Origin: Antrihabitans stalactiti
GTDB lineage: Bacteria; Actinomycetota; Actinomycetes; Mycobacteriales; Mycobacteriaceae
Assembly: GCF_012932915.1 (NCBI RefSeq)
Contig: NZ_VCQU01000006.1
Coordinates: 248,001-312,000, forward strand
Length of the DNA stretch: 64,000 nucleotides
Direction of reading: 5' to 3'
A program made the position numbers and the translations under genes. Below the pieces are notes generated by a model, which had not been told where the DNA came from, did not search any database, and saw nothing but the letters and a program-made list of their open reading frames with translations. Below, piece by piece: positions 25,225-33,800 of this stretch; position 1 is the first letter of the stretch, and each line of letters begins with the position of its first letter.

Positions 25225-26199
25225 TCAGAGATGTTGCTTGTAGGTGTCGTACTCGGCATCCGGTTCGCCCGACGGCCGGAAGTAGTCGATGTTTTCGAGC
25301 GTGAAACCCCACTCCGACTGCGGCTTCCAGACCGCTTCGACTCGCATACCCATCCGTACTTCGGCGGGATCGCATTCGAGAATCAGATGTAGGAAGGCGA
25401 TGTCGGCACCGTCGAGCAGCACGTACGCCGCAATGTAGGGCGGTTTGATGCGCTGACCGAGGAACGGCACGTTGACGACGCAGAACGTGGTGACCGTGCC
25501 TTTGTCCGGCAGTTCGACCTGCTCGTTGGTCGGTAGTCCGTCGGTGGGACACGCACCACGTGGCGGGATGTAGACCTTCGCGCCTGGACCGGTCCGGCCG
25601 CCGATGAGCTTGCCTTCGGCGAGCCCTCGCAGGTAGAAGCTCTCCTCGTACGACGCTGAATGCTGGTACGCGAGTCGGATAGGTGTGGTGAGCATCGTGA
25701 CGGGCGGCGAATCTGCTTCGGTGCCAACCGGTTCGGCCTCGTCGCCGGGAACGAAGCATGCGATGTCGCGGATGCTCCCGATGGTCTCGTCGGCCCAGTG
25801 GACGTGCACGCGCATTCCGGTCTGCATGTTCTCCGGGGAGCCGGCGTCGACGGCATGCAAGATCGCGGTATCGGCGCCGTCGAGCGTGACGAACGCCCAG
25901 GCGAACGGGTGATCCAGCGGTTGGCCTTCGATCGGCTCCGCTGCCCACGACCAACTCGTGACAGTGCCGACGGGGGAGACGTCGACGAAGTCGGTGAGCG
26001 GTTCGTAGGTCACAGGGTCGTATTCGGGTGGGGGCACGCAGACACGTCCGTCCGATCCCCGTGCGCCGACGATCCTGCGGTCTCGCAGGCCGGTGAGGAA
26101 CGCGCCAATCGTCGGCCCGACGGATCGGGTGTAGTCGAATGCCGCGTTCAGGGGAGCGCTCAATGGAAGTTCGACTGCCGTACTGTTCACAACGGTCAC
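25225..26199 (-). CDS. DUF35 / OB-fold nucleic-acid-binding-like protein, tandem repeat, partner of Ltp proteins
   Basis: Predicted 324-residue protein made of two similar halves, each resembling the DUF35 OB-fold that accompanies thiolase-like lipid-transfer proteins. The repeats contain VTSWSWAAEPIEGQPLDHPFAWAFVTLDGADTAILH and GTVTTFCVVNVPFLGQRIKPPYIAAYVLLDGADIAFLH-like segments (quoted in part as LDGADT and LDGADI). The usual zinc-ribbon cysteines are largely missing. It corresponds to M. tuberculosis Rv3521, which likewise heads the ltp4-ltp3 unit and is divergent from an LLM gene. DUF35 chains bind acyl-CoA and complete the active site in Ltp2-type aldolases. GTG 26199 is used; GTG 26190 is an equally good start, and neither has a clear ribosome-binding site. 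The KstR-like site is 10 bp upstream. Confidence 0.85.
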   Translation of the reverse strand: MTVVNSTAVELPLSAPLNAAFDYTRSVGPTIGAFLTGLRDRRIVGARGSDGRVCVPPPEYDPVTYEPLTDFVDVSPVGTVTSWSWAAEPIEGQPLDHPFAWAFVTLDGADTAILHAVDAGSPENMQTGMRVHVHWADETIGSIRDIACFVPGDEAEPVGTEADSPPVTMLTTPIRLAYQHSASYEESFYLRGLAEGKLIGGRTGPGAKVYIPPRGACPTDGLPTNEQVELPDKGTVTTFCVVNVPFLGQRIKPPYIAAYVLLDGADIAFLHLILECDPAEVRMGMRVEAVWKPQSEWGFTLENIDYFRPSGEPDAEYDTYKQHL

Positions 26200-26208
26200 A
26201 AGTTCGAG

Positions 26209-26222
26209 TAGAACAGGTTCTT
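26209..26222. promoter_or_regulatory. KstR-type operator shared by the divergent DUF35 operon and LLM gene
   Basis: TAGAACAGGTTCTT keeps the AAC-GTT half-sites of the KstR palindrome with a changed last base. It lies in the 74-bp gap between two divergent starts, so one site may control both. Confidence 0.8.
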
Positions 26223-26273
26223 ATTCTGGTGGCAAGAGCGCAGGTCTGAGCGACCTCGACAGTGGAGGCAGGA

Positions 26274-27332
26274 ATGAAGCTCGGTTTGCAACTCGGGTAT
26301 TGGGGTGCGCAGGTTCCGCACAACCACGGGGAGTTGGTGACTGCCGCCGAAGAGCACGGCTTCGACGCTGTCTTCGCTGCTGAATCGTGGGGTTCGGATG
26401 CGTTCACCCCGTTGGCGTGGTGGGGTTCGCGGACCGAGCGGGTCCGGCTGGGGACGTCTGTCGCGCAGCTGTCCGGCCGCACGCCGACCAACTGCGCAAT
26501 GCATGCGCTGACGCTCGACCACCTGACCGGCGGGCGTGCAATTCTGGGGCTCGGCGTGTCCGGTCCGCAGGTTGTCGAGGGCTGGTACGGCGAGCCGTTC
26601 GGCAAGCCGCTGGCGCGCACCCGCGAGTACGTCTCGATCGTCCGACAGGTGCTCGCTCGCGAAGCTCCGGTGCGCAACCCAGGTCCGCACTACCCCTTGC
26701 CCTACGACGGTCCGGGCGCGACGGGGCTGGGTAAGCCGCTCAAGCCGATCACGCATCCGCTGCGCGCCGACTTGCCGATCTGGCTTGGGTCGGAGGGGCC
26801 CAAGAACGTCGCGCTGACAGCGGAGATCGCCGACGGCTGGCTGGCGATCTACTACTCGCCCAGGCTCGCGCCGATGTACAACGAATGGCTCGACGAAGGC
26901 TTTGCTCGCGCAGGTGCGCGCCGGACCCGCGAAGACTTCGAGATCGCCGCGTCGTGCCAGGTCATCGTGACCGATGATCGGGCGGCCGCGATCGCCAACG
27001 TCAAGCCGATTCTCGCGCTCTACATCGGTGGGATGGGCGCACCCGAGCTGAATTTCCATGCGCAGGTGTACCGGCGGATGGGCTACGAAGAGCAAGTCGA
27101 GGCGATCGGCCAACTGTTCCGTGCGGGTCGCAAAGCCGAAGCGGCAGCGGTCGTTCCGGACGCGATGGTGACCGAGACGATGATCATCGGCAACGCGGCT
27201 CAGGTCCGGGCAGAACTCGACGTGTGGGAGGCAGCGGGGGTCACGATGCTGCTGGTGACGTGTGGCGATGTCGAGCAGGTCCGTCTGCTGTCCGAGATCG
27301 CCAACGGCGCGACTACTGAACTCGCTGGATGA
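26274..27332 (+). CDS. Luciferase-like F420-dependent oxidoreductase (Rv3520c-type)
   Basis: Predicted 352-residue LLM-family TIM barrel. It starts KLGLQLGYWGAQ and carries TLDHLTGGRAILGLGVSGPQVVEGWYG, the F420/FMN phosphate-binding region near residues 80-105, and LPIWLGSEGPKN, all typical of the F420-dependent group. Its position, divergent from the DUF35-ltp4-ltp3 operon, matches M. tuberculosis Rv3520c, a KstR-regulated gene of unproved substrate. ATG 26274 follows GGAGGCAGGA directly and is preferred over the in-frame GTG 26262. The last 20 bp overlap tail-to-tail with the convergent thioesterase gene. Confidence 0.88.
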   Translation: MKLGLQLGYWGAQVPHNHGELVTAAEEHGFDAVFAAESWGSDAFTPLAWWGSRTERVRLGTSVAQLSGRTPTNCAMHALTLDHLTGGRAILGLGVSGPQVVEGWYGEPFGKPLARTREYVSIVRQVLAREAPVRNPGPHYPLPYDGPGATGLGKPLKPITHPLRADLPIWLGSEGPKNVALTAEIADGWLAIYYSPRLAPMYNEWLDEGFARAGARRTREDFEIAASCQVIVTDDRAAAIANVKPILALYIGGMGAPELNFHAQVYRRMGYEEQVEAIGQLFRAGRKAEAAAVVPDAMVTETMIIGNAAQVRAELDVWEAAGVTMLLVTCGDVEQVRLLSEIANGATTELAG

Positions 27333-27831
27333 GCAACGTGCTGCTCGCCGTCGCCACGAGGCGGTCGTCGGCGTCGCGGATGTCGGCCTCCGCGAAGCTC
27401 ACTCGCGATCCCGGCTTTGTCACCCAACCATGGGCGAGCAGCACCTGACCTGCATGTACCGGGCGCATGAAGCTGACTTTCAGCTCCAAGGTGGTGAACG
27501 CGACGCCGGCGTCGAGGGTGGAATGGACCGCGCTCGCGGTCGCCGAGTCGAGCAGCGTGCTGATCAAGCCGCCGTGAATCAACCCGACCGGGTTGTAGGC
27601 GGATTCGTCTGGAACGCAGCGGAATACGACATCGCCGCGGCTGACCGACACGCCCTCGATACCCACCAGGCGCCCGATCGGCGACGCAGGTAGCCGGCCG
27701 TCGAGCATGGCGGTCAGATAGTCGAGCCCGGACATTGTGAGCCCGGCTGCGATGGTCGGCATCGGGTCGTTCCAGGTGACGGTGCGTGAGCGCTCTGCGC
27801 CCCAAGTTTCGAGGCTTGGTGAGGTGGTCAT
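27313..27831 (-). CDS. PaaI-type hotdog thioesterase
   Basis: Predicted 172-residue hotdog-fold protein. The central motif NPVGLIHGGLISTLLDSA near residues 80-97 is the HGG active-site helix of the PaaI/4HBT group, followed by beta strands ending TASSTLLIQ. Such enzymes hydrolyse acyl-CoA thioesters. Substrate is unknown; the sterol setting suggests release or clearing of a CoA ester. The start ATG 27831 faces a TetR gene 66 bp away, so this pair probably forms a regulator-target unit. Its 3' end overlaps the LLM gene by 20 bp. Confidence 0.85.
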   Translation of the reverse strand: MTTSPSLETWGAERSRTVTWNDPMPTIAAGLTMSGLDYLTAMLDGRLPASPIGRLVGIEGVSVSRGDVVFRCVPDESAYNPVGLIHGGLISTLLDSATASAVHSTLDAGVAFTTLELKVSFMRPVHAGQVLLAHGWVTKPGSRVSFAEADIRDADDRLVATASSTLLIQRVQ

Positions 27832-27880
27832 GCCGAAATCGTATCAACGTTTCGGAACAATGGCACGAAAGGTTTTCGAG

Positions 27881-27898
27881 CACGCTAGAGTTAGCGTG
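27881..27898. promoter_or_regulatory. 18-bp perfect palindrome, likely TetR operator
   Basis: CACGCTAGAGTTAGCGTG has two 7-bp arms and a 4-base centre. It ends on the first base of the TetR GTG start and lies in the divergent gap with the thioesterase gene. This placement suits autoregulation by the TetR protein. It does not resemble the KstR motif. Confidence 0.6.
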
Positions 27899-28488
27899 TG
27901 CCGAGGGCCAAGCAGCGAACACCCGAGCTTCGCGATCGCGTGGTAGCCGTCGCGGTCGAGCTGCTGGAGGGCGAAGGGGTCGCCGGATTCACGACGAGAA
28001 CCGTTGCTGCGCGAGCGGAGACGTCGCCGCCCGCGGTGTACGAGTTCTTCGGCGACAAGGCGGGGCTGCTGCGCGAGGTGTTCTTCGAAGGCTTCCGGAT
28101 GTTGCGGCGCGAGTTCGACTCGCTGACCGAAACCGACGATCCGCGCGCGGACCTCATTGCTCTGGCGCAGTGCTACCGCGGCTTCGTGCGTTCGCATCCG
28201 ACGCTGGCCGCGCTCATGTTCGAGCGTCCGTTCAGCGACTTCGATCCGGGTCTGCCGGAAATGCGAGCGGGGAGCTCGGTGCGCGCGTTCATCGTCGGCC
28301 GGGTGCGGCGTTGCCTCGATGCGGGCATCATCGCGGGCGACCCGACGGACGTATCGCTTGCACTCCTGGCATTGATCCAAGGTCTGGCGGGATCGGAAAA
28401 TGCGCGGCGGTTGGGCACCACTGCGGCAGCGGTCGATCGGCGTTGGAACCTCGCGATAAACGCATTGTTGAACGGCCTCGCCGGATAG
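27898..28488 (+). CDS. TetR-family transcriptional regulator
   Basis: Predicted 196-residue one-component regulator. The N-terminal helix-turn-helix spans roughly residues 10-55 (ELRDRVVAVAVELLEGEGV, then TTRTVAARAETSPPAVYEFFGDKAGLL, here abbreviated to its TVAARAETSPPAVYEFF core), the standard TetR_N pattern. The C-terminal half is a helical ligand-binding domain with a DUF-like GLAGSENARRLG segment. It is not KstR itself: sequence and partner genes differ. Starting from GTG 27898 directly after the palindrome implies a leaderless or very short leader transcript. It is divergent from the thioesterase gene and lies upstream of a KstR-controlled fadD. The ligand is unknown. Confidence 0.88.
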   Translation: MPRAKQRTPELRDRVVAVAVELLEGEGVAGFTTRTVAARAETSPPAVYEFFGDKAGLLREVFFEGFRMLRREFDSLTETDDPRADLIALAQCYRGFVRSHPTLAALMFERPFSDFDPGLPEMRAGSSVRAFIVGRVRRCLDAGIIAGDPTDVSLALLALIQGLAGSENARRLGTTAAAVDRRWNLAINALLNGLAG

Positions 28489-28504
28489 GACATTGCTCTT
28501 TCGG

Positions 28505-28518
28505 TAGAACACGTTCTA
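28505..28518. promoter_or_regulatory. KstR operator, perfect palindrome, upstream of fadD
   Basis: TAGAACACGTTCTA is the full 14-bp consensus. It ends 10 bp before the ATG at 28529, so the operator must overlap the transcription start. Confidence 0.92.
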
Positions 28519-28528
28519 GATTTGAAGC

Positions 28529-30091
28529 ATGAGCGACACCGCGACGGCAACACCTGGCCTCTGGAACATCGCAGCACACGACCCTGACCGAATCGCGCTG
28601 GTCGAGGCGGCAGGCCGCGAAGTCACCTATGGCGAACTGGCCTCGACTGCCGACCGCTACGGACGCGGCTTGCAGGCGCTCGGTCTTCAGACCGGCGATT
28701 CGGTCGTGATGCTGCTGCACAACACGGCGGACCTTGTCGCCTTTTATTTCGCGGCGTTCGAAACCGGGCTCTACATCGTCGCGGTGAACAATCACCTGAC
28801 CGGTCCTGAGATCGCCTACATCTTGAAAGACAGTGAGGCCAAGGCCTTCGTCGCCGCCGACCGCTTCGCTGCGGCAGCGCAACTCGCTGCCGACGAAGCG
28901 GAATTACCTGCAACAGCGCGATTCTCGGTGGGCGACATCGAGGGTTTTGCTCCACTCGAAGAACTTGGCAAGGGTGAGGTCGGACGCCCGGACCAACGGA
29001 CCACAGGCGCTCCGATGCTCTACACCTCCGGAACTACGGGCCGCCCCAAGGGAGTTCGCCGACCGTTGACCGGCGCGGACCCCGACGAGGTGCCGCTGGC
29101 AGCACGCTGGTTCTTCGGGATCTTCGGGATCGGCGCATTCGACGACCATGTACACATCTGCGGTTCGCCGCTCTATCACACCGCTGTGCTGAACTTCGTC
29201 GTCATCTCGATTCAACTGGGGCACAAGGTAGTTCTGATGGACCGCTGGGATCCCGAAGACATGCTGCGACTCATCGAGCAAGAGCGCGTGACGCACAGCC
29301 ACATGGTTCCGACCCAGTTCCATCGGCTGCTCGCACTTCCGGACGACGTCCGAGCGAAGTACGACGTCTCGTCGTTGCGGGTGATGATTCATGGCGCGGC
29401 GCCATGCCCGCAGGAAACGAAGCGCAAGATGCTCGACTGGTGGGGGCCGGTGGTCACCGAGTACTACGCAGCGACTGAGGGTGGCGGCACCGCCATCAAC
29501 GGAACCGACTGGCTACGCAAACCCGGCTCGGTCGGGTTGCCGTGGCCGAACTCGGTGATCAAGGTGCTCGGCGACGACGGCGCCGAGTTGCCGACCGGAA
29601 CGCCTGGCCAGGTCTACATGCGTATGGGCGGGTCGAGTTTCGAATACCACCACGACCGCGCGAAGACCGAAGCCTCGCGAGTAGGCGACCTCTTCACGCT
29701 CGGGGATATCGGCTATCTCGACGAAGACGGCTATCTCTACCTCTGCGATCGCAAGTCCGACATGATCATTTCCGGTGGGGTGAACATCTATCCCGCCGAG
29801 ATCGAGGGACAGCTGGCGGTGCATCCGAAGGTCGCCGATGTGGCGGTCTTCGGTGTGCCGCATCCGGATTGGGGCGAGGAGATCAAGGCCGTCGTCCAAC
29901 CCGTCGACGGCGTGGTCGGTGACGATGCCCTGACTGCCGAACTGCTCGCGTTCGCGGGGGAGCGCCTTGCGCGGTTCAAGCTCCCGCGGTCGGTCGATTA
30001 CGTCGACGAGCTACCACGCGACCCGAACGGCAAGTTGCCCAAGCGCAAGCTTCGTGATCCTTACTGGGTGAATCAGGAGCGCGCGATCTAG
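28529..30091 (+). CDS. Acyl-CoA synthetase (FadD family) of the sterol regulon
   Basis: Predicted 520-residue adenylate-forming ligase. It shows the AMP P-loop YTSGTTGRPKG near residue 170, YYAATEGG (A5 motif) near 315, LGDIGYLDEDGYLYLCDRKSDMI-type hinge (core YLCDRKSDMI) near 410, and the C-terminal PRDPNGKLPKRKLR containing the catalytic Lys. Such enzymes load a carboxylic acid onto CoA via an acyl-AMP. A perfect KstR operator just upstream assigns it to sterol catabolism, probably activation of a side-chain or ring-derived acid; which one cannot be read from sequence. The glycosyltransferase gene follows after 16 bp. Confidence 0.9.
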   Translation: MSDTATATPGLWNIAAHDPDRIALVEAAGREVTYGELASTADRYGRGLQALGLQTGDSVVMLLHNTADLVAFYFAAFETGLYIVAVNNHLTGPEIAYILKDSEAKAFVAADRFAAAAQLAADEAELPATARFSVGDIEGFAPLEELGKGEVGRPDQRTTGAPMLYTSGTTGRPKGVRRPLTGADPDEVPLAARWFFGIFGIGAFDDHVHICGSPLYHTAVLNFVVISIQLGHKVVLMDRWDPEDMLRLIEQERVTHSHMVPTQFHRLLALPDDVRAKYDVSSLRVMIHGAAPCPQETKRKMLDWWGPVVTEYYAATEGGGTAINGTDWLRKPGSVGLPWPNSVIKVLGDDGAELPTGTPGQVYMRMGGSSFEYHHDRAKTEASRVGDLFTLGDIGYLDEDGYLYLCDRKSDMIISGGVNIYPAEIEGQLAVHPKVADVAVFGVPHPDWGEEIKAVVQPVDGVVGDDALTAELLAFAGERLARFKLPRSVDYVDELPRDPNGKLPKRKLRDPYWVNQERAI

Positions 30092-30107
30092 GTGCGAACA
30101 TGGTGCC

Positions 30108-30869
30108 GTGAGCACCTTGTCGATCATCACGCCGGCCTACCGGCCGTCGGAGGAACATCTGCTGGCCGCCTACGAGTCGATTCGCGAACAGGTGCTGCCG
30201 GTCGGCTGGTCCTGGGAATGGATCGTGCAAGAGGACGGCGACACCGGCGTGCTGGAGTCGCTGCTGCCTGCCGATCCTCGGATCAGCATCGGGTCGGGTC
30301 GGCGCGGCGGCGCGGGGGTGGCACGCACGCTCGCGTTGGGCAGGGCATCGGGTGAACTGACGAAGGCTTTGGACGCAGACGACCTGCTGGCTCCGGGCGC
30401 ACTGGCAAGAGACATCGAGGCACTCGACGCGAGCCCCGATATCGGCTGGTCGACGTGCCGTGCTCTCGACCTGTTGCCAGACGGGACGACGGTGGATTTC
30501 GACGGCGCCCCTGCGGATGGCCGTGTGCCGAGCGGAACGTTGTTCGAGTACTGGCACCAGAACTCGTACCGGCTCCAGGTCGTCCCAGGCACGCTGTGCA
30601 TTCGGACCGACCTCGCGTTGGCGTTGGGCGGGTGGATGGCCCTGCCTGCGTCCGAAGACACCGGCTTGCTCCTTGCCGCCGATGCGGTCTGCGATGGCTG
30701 GTTCAGCACGGAAGTGGGGTTGCTGTACCGGCAATGGCCGGGGCAATCCACCGCGCAAGCCGCGCACACCGACGACGACGACAAGCTGGCGCGCAGTCGG
30801 GTCATCGAACGGCGGGTCCAGGCGCTCGCGGCGATGCGCTCGTTCAGCTATTCGCAGGGCGGATCGTAA
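30108..30869 (+). CDS. Family 2 glycosyltransferase
   Basis: Predicted 253-residue GT-A fold enzyme. The N-terminus LSIITPAYRPSEEHLLAAYES is the NDP-sugar-binding strand and helix; the DxD metal site appears as ALDADDLL near residue 92; a WMALPASEDTGLLL segment near 175 occupies the usual acceptor and base region (ED motif). No membrane segment is seen. It starts at GTG 30108 only 16 bp after fadD, so it may be co-transcribed from the KstR-controlled promoter, although a sugar transfer in sterol breakdown is unexpected. The last 22 bp overlap the end of the convergent WD40 gene. Confidence 0.85.
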   Translation: MSTLSIITPAYRPSEEHLLAAYESIREQVLPVGWSWEWIVQEDGDTGVLESLLPADPRISIGSGRRGGAGVARTLALGRASGELTKALDADDLLAPGALARDIEALDASPDIGWSTCRALDLLPDGTTVDFDGAPADGRVPSGTLFEYWHQNSYRLQVVPGTLCIRTDLALALGGWMALPASEDTGLLLAADAVCDGWFSTEVGLLYRQWPGQSTAQAAHTDDDDKLARSRVIERRVQALAAMRSFSYSQGGS

Positions 30870-33800
30870 GGCAACTGCCCCAAGTGCTCGTCCCACAGTT
30901 GCACCGTCCACTGCCCTTTGGTGACGGTGCAGATCCTGTCGATCACACGCTGCTCGTCGAGGTCCCACAGTCGCAGCGCACCCTGGGCGCCGATGCTGGC
31001 CAAAAAGCCACCCGCGGGGTCGAACTCCACGTCCTGACGCGACCCGGTTTGGGCGGTGATCGATTGCCCGATCGGTTTCGGACGCGACCGGTCGCTGATG
31101 TCCCAAAGCCGGACGGTCCCGTCGTCGCCACCTGATGCCAGCACGTCGCCGCTTCGGTCGATGGTGAGCGACCGCACCGTCGACATATGACCGATCATCG
31201 GATAGCCGATTGCCGAGGGTTTCGACGGATCGCTGATATCCCACAGCCGAATCGTCTGGTCGTCGCTGGTGCTGGCGAGGGTCTGCTGATCCGGACTGAA
31301 CGTCACCGCAGTGGCTCGCTTGGAATGACCTTCGAGGGTGTGGCCGAGCTGGCGCGGACCCGCCGGGTCCGAGACGTCCCACAGCTTGACGGATTTGTCC
31401 TCGTCAGACGTCGCAAGCAGCCGACCGTCCGGGCTGAAAGCGACGTCGGTGATGAATGCGGTCGAGACGTGCGCAGAACTGCCGCGCAGCACCGGTTTAG
31501 CGCGGTCCCGGACGTCCCAGATCTCGATCGAATGGTCGTCGTGGCCGGTGGCGAGTAACTGCGAGTCGGGGCTGAAGACGAGCTGGTAGGTGTACCGAAT
31601 ATCGAGTGCGATCGCCGCGATTTCGCGCATCCCAGCAGGGTCGGCGACGTCGAACAACCGCGCAAAGGGCTCCGCACCGCCCTCGGCTGCCACTGTCTTG
31701 CCGTCGGGGCTGATCACGACCAAGTTGATGGGTCGTCCGGTCGCCACCTTGCCCAACAGCGTCGGCGATCGCGGGTCCGAGGTGTCCCAGAGCTGAATGA
31801 CACCAGCAGCCGTCCCGGTGGCCATTCGCGAACCGTCGCGGCTGAACGATGGAACGCCAAGCGTGTCTGTATCGGCGTGCAGGATCGCGCTGGGCAGCGA
31901 CCAGAGCCGGACGACGCCCTCCTGGCTGCCCGCTGCCAGGGTGTGGCCGTCGGGGCTGAAGGCGACGGTGATGACGCCGCCGGTGCTCCCGGTGATCGGC
32001 TGGCCGAGCGGTCGTGGCTGCGCCGGGTTGGATAGGTTCCACAATCGCGCGCTGCCGTCCCAGCTGCCGGTAGCCAGAGTCGTCCCGTCGGGGCTGAACG
32101 CGACGGTCCAGAGTGGACCGGAATGAACGGCAAGCGGCCGACCCAACACAGTCGGTCGGGCAGGATCAGCGATATCCCACAGCTGCGCCGTCGCGTCGTC
32201 ACTGGCAGCGGCCAGATGCCGGTTATCCGGGCTGAAGGCAACCGAGTGCGCGGCGCGGGAGAATCCGCCGAGCGCCGGACCCCATGGCACGGCAGCGGAC
32301 GGGTCGGTCACGTTCCAGAGCTGAACGGTCGTGTCGTCGCTGCCGGTTGCCAGTGTTCGACCGTCTGCGCTGAATGCAACGGTCCGGACGGGGCCGTTCT
32401 GTGCGCGCAGTGGTTGGCCGCGCAGCGTCGGACGTTCGGGATTCGATACGTCCCACAGCGAGGTCGAATGGTCGTCGTTCGGCGCAGCCAGGGTTTTGCC
32501 GTCAGGGCTGAACACGACGACGTAGACGGTTCCTTGGCCCTGTTCCAGCGGCTGGCCCAAGGGTCGTGGGTTGGTGGGGTCGGAGACGTCCCAGAGCCGC
32601 ACCGTGTGATCACCGCTCGCCGACGCAAGAACCTTGCCGTCCGGGCTGAACGCAACGGAGGTCAAGAAGTTCGTATGACCGGTCAGCGGTTCGCCGATCG
32701 GGTGCGGGTTCGTTGGGTCGGCCACGTCCCACAACCGAACGGTCCGGTCGTTGCTTGCCGAAGCGAGGACCTTCCCGTCCGGCCGATACGCGACCGTGTA
32801 CACCGCGCCGGTGTGGCCGACCATCGGCGTCGCCAGTGGTGCGGCTTGGGACGCGAGCAAGCGCGAACGGACCGATCCGTCGTCGGGTCGCAAGCCATGG
32901 GCGACGAGACTCAGCTGCGCCGACAATGACGGATTAGATTCCTGGAGGCGATCGGACTCGGCGAGAACGCTGGCGAAGACCGCATCGTCGCGCTGCCGTG
33001 TCGCGGTCTGGGTCTGGCTATACGCCACGAGCGCCAAGACGAGGACGATGACGCCGAGTGCGCTCAGCCCCACCTTCGTGGCAGTGGAGCGACGTTGGGC
33101 TCGCCTGTGCAGCGCTTGCGATGCCGCGATGAAGGCCGTTGTCGTCGGATTCGTCGCGACCGCGGCGGAATGGTCGAGTGCGGACACCAGTCGGGTCCCG
33201 CGATACAACGCCGACGGATCACGTCCGGTCGCGTGCCAGTCCGAGGCGTCGGCTTCCAGTCGCTGCCGGACCAGCGATCCTGCGCGGTCCTCGTTGATCC
33301 AGCCGCGCAGTCGCGGCCAGGCGTCGAGGACGATTTCGTGGGTCAGGTAGACCGACTCGGCGTCGAGCGTGACCAGTCGCGCGACCGAGAGTGTTTCGAG
33401 CGCGGCCTCCGCGGCGACGGTGTCGACCGTCCGGCGGAGAAGTTCCCCGCGTGGAACGCGGCGTCGGGTATCGCGTGCGTCCTGGCCGACGGTGACCAGC
33501 GCGAGCAGCAGTTCCTTGGCTGCCGCCTGCTGAGCACCGGCGAGCTCGCTCCATGCGCGCTCGGCGGTCGCCGCGACCGACCCGACGACGCCACCCGCCT
33601 GCCGATATCCGGCCACGGTCAGCCGACCACCCTCGCGTCGCTGCCAGGTCGCTTCGAGCACGTGAGAGACGAGCGGCAGCGCGCCCGGGTCGTAGCTGTT
33701 GCGATTTTCGTGGCCACCGATGCCGCACAACTCGGTGATGACCAGGTCGGCCAGCCCGGCCTCGAGTTTGGCGCCGGCTGCCTCCGCCGGACCGGTGATG

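Noticed and set aside
25214-26677. Long N-terminal extension of the ltp4 frame
   Set aside because: The extension is antisense or out of phase to the DUF35 and LLM genes. GTG 25213 has a good ribosome-binding site and gives the family length.
30848-32950. Regularly repeated DNA in the WD40 region as a possible CRISPR or satellite array
   Set aside because: The repeats are of codon-level similarity in one continuous frame with WD40 protein pattern and variable spacing; there are no identical direct repeats with unique spacers.
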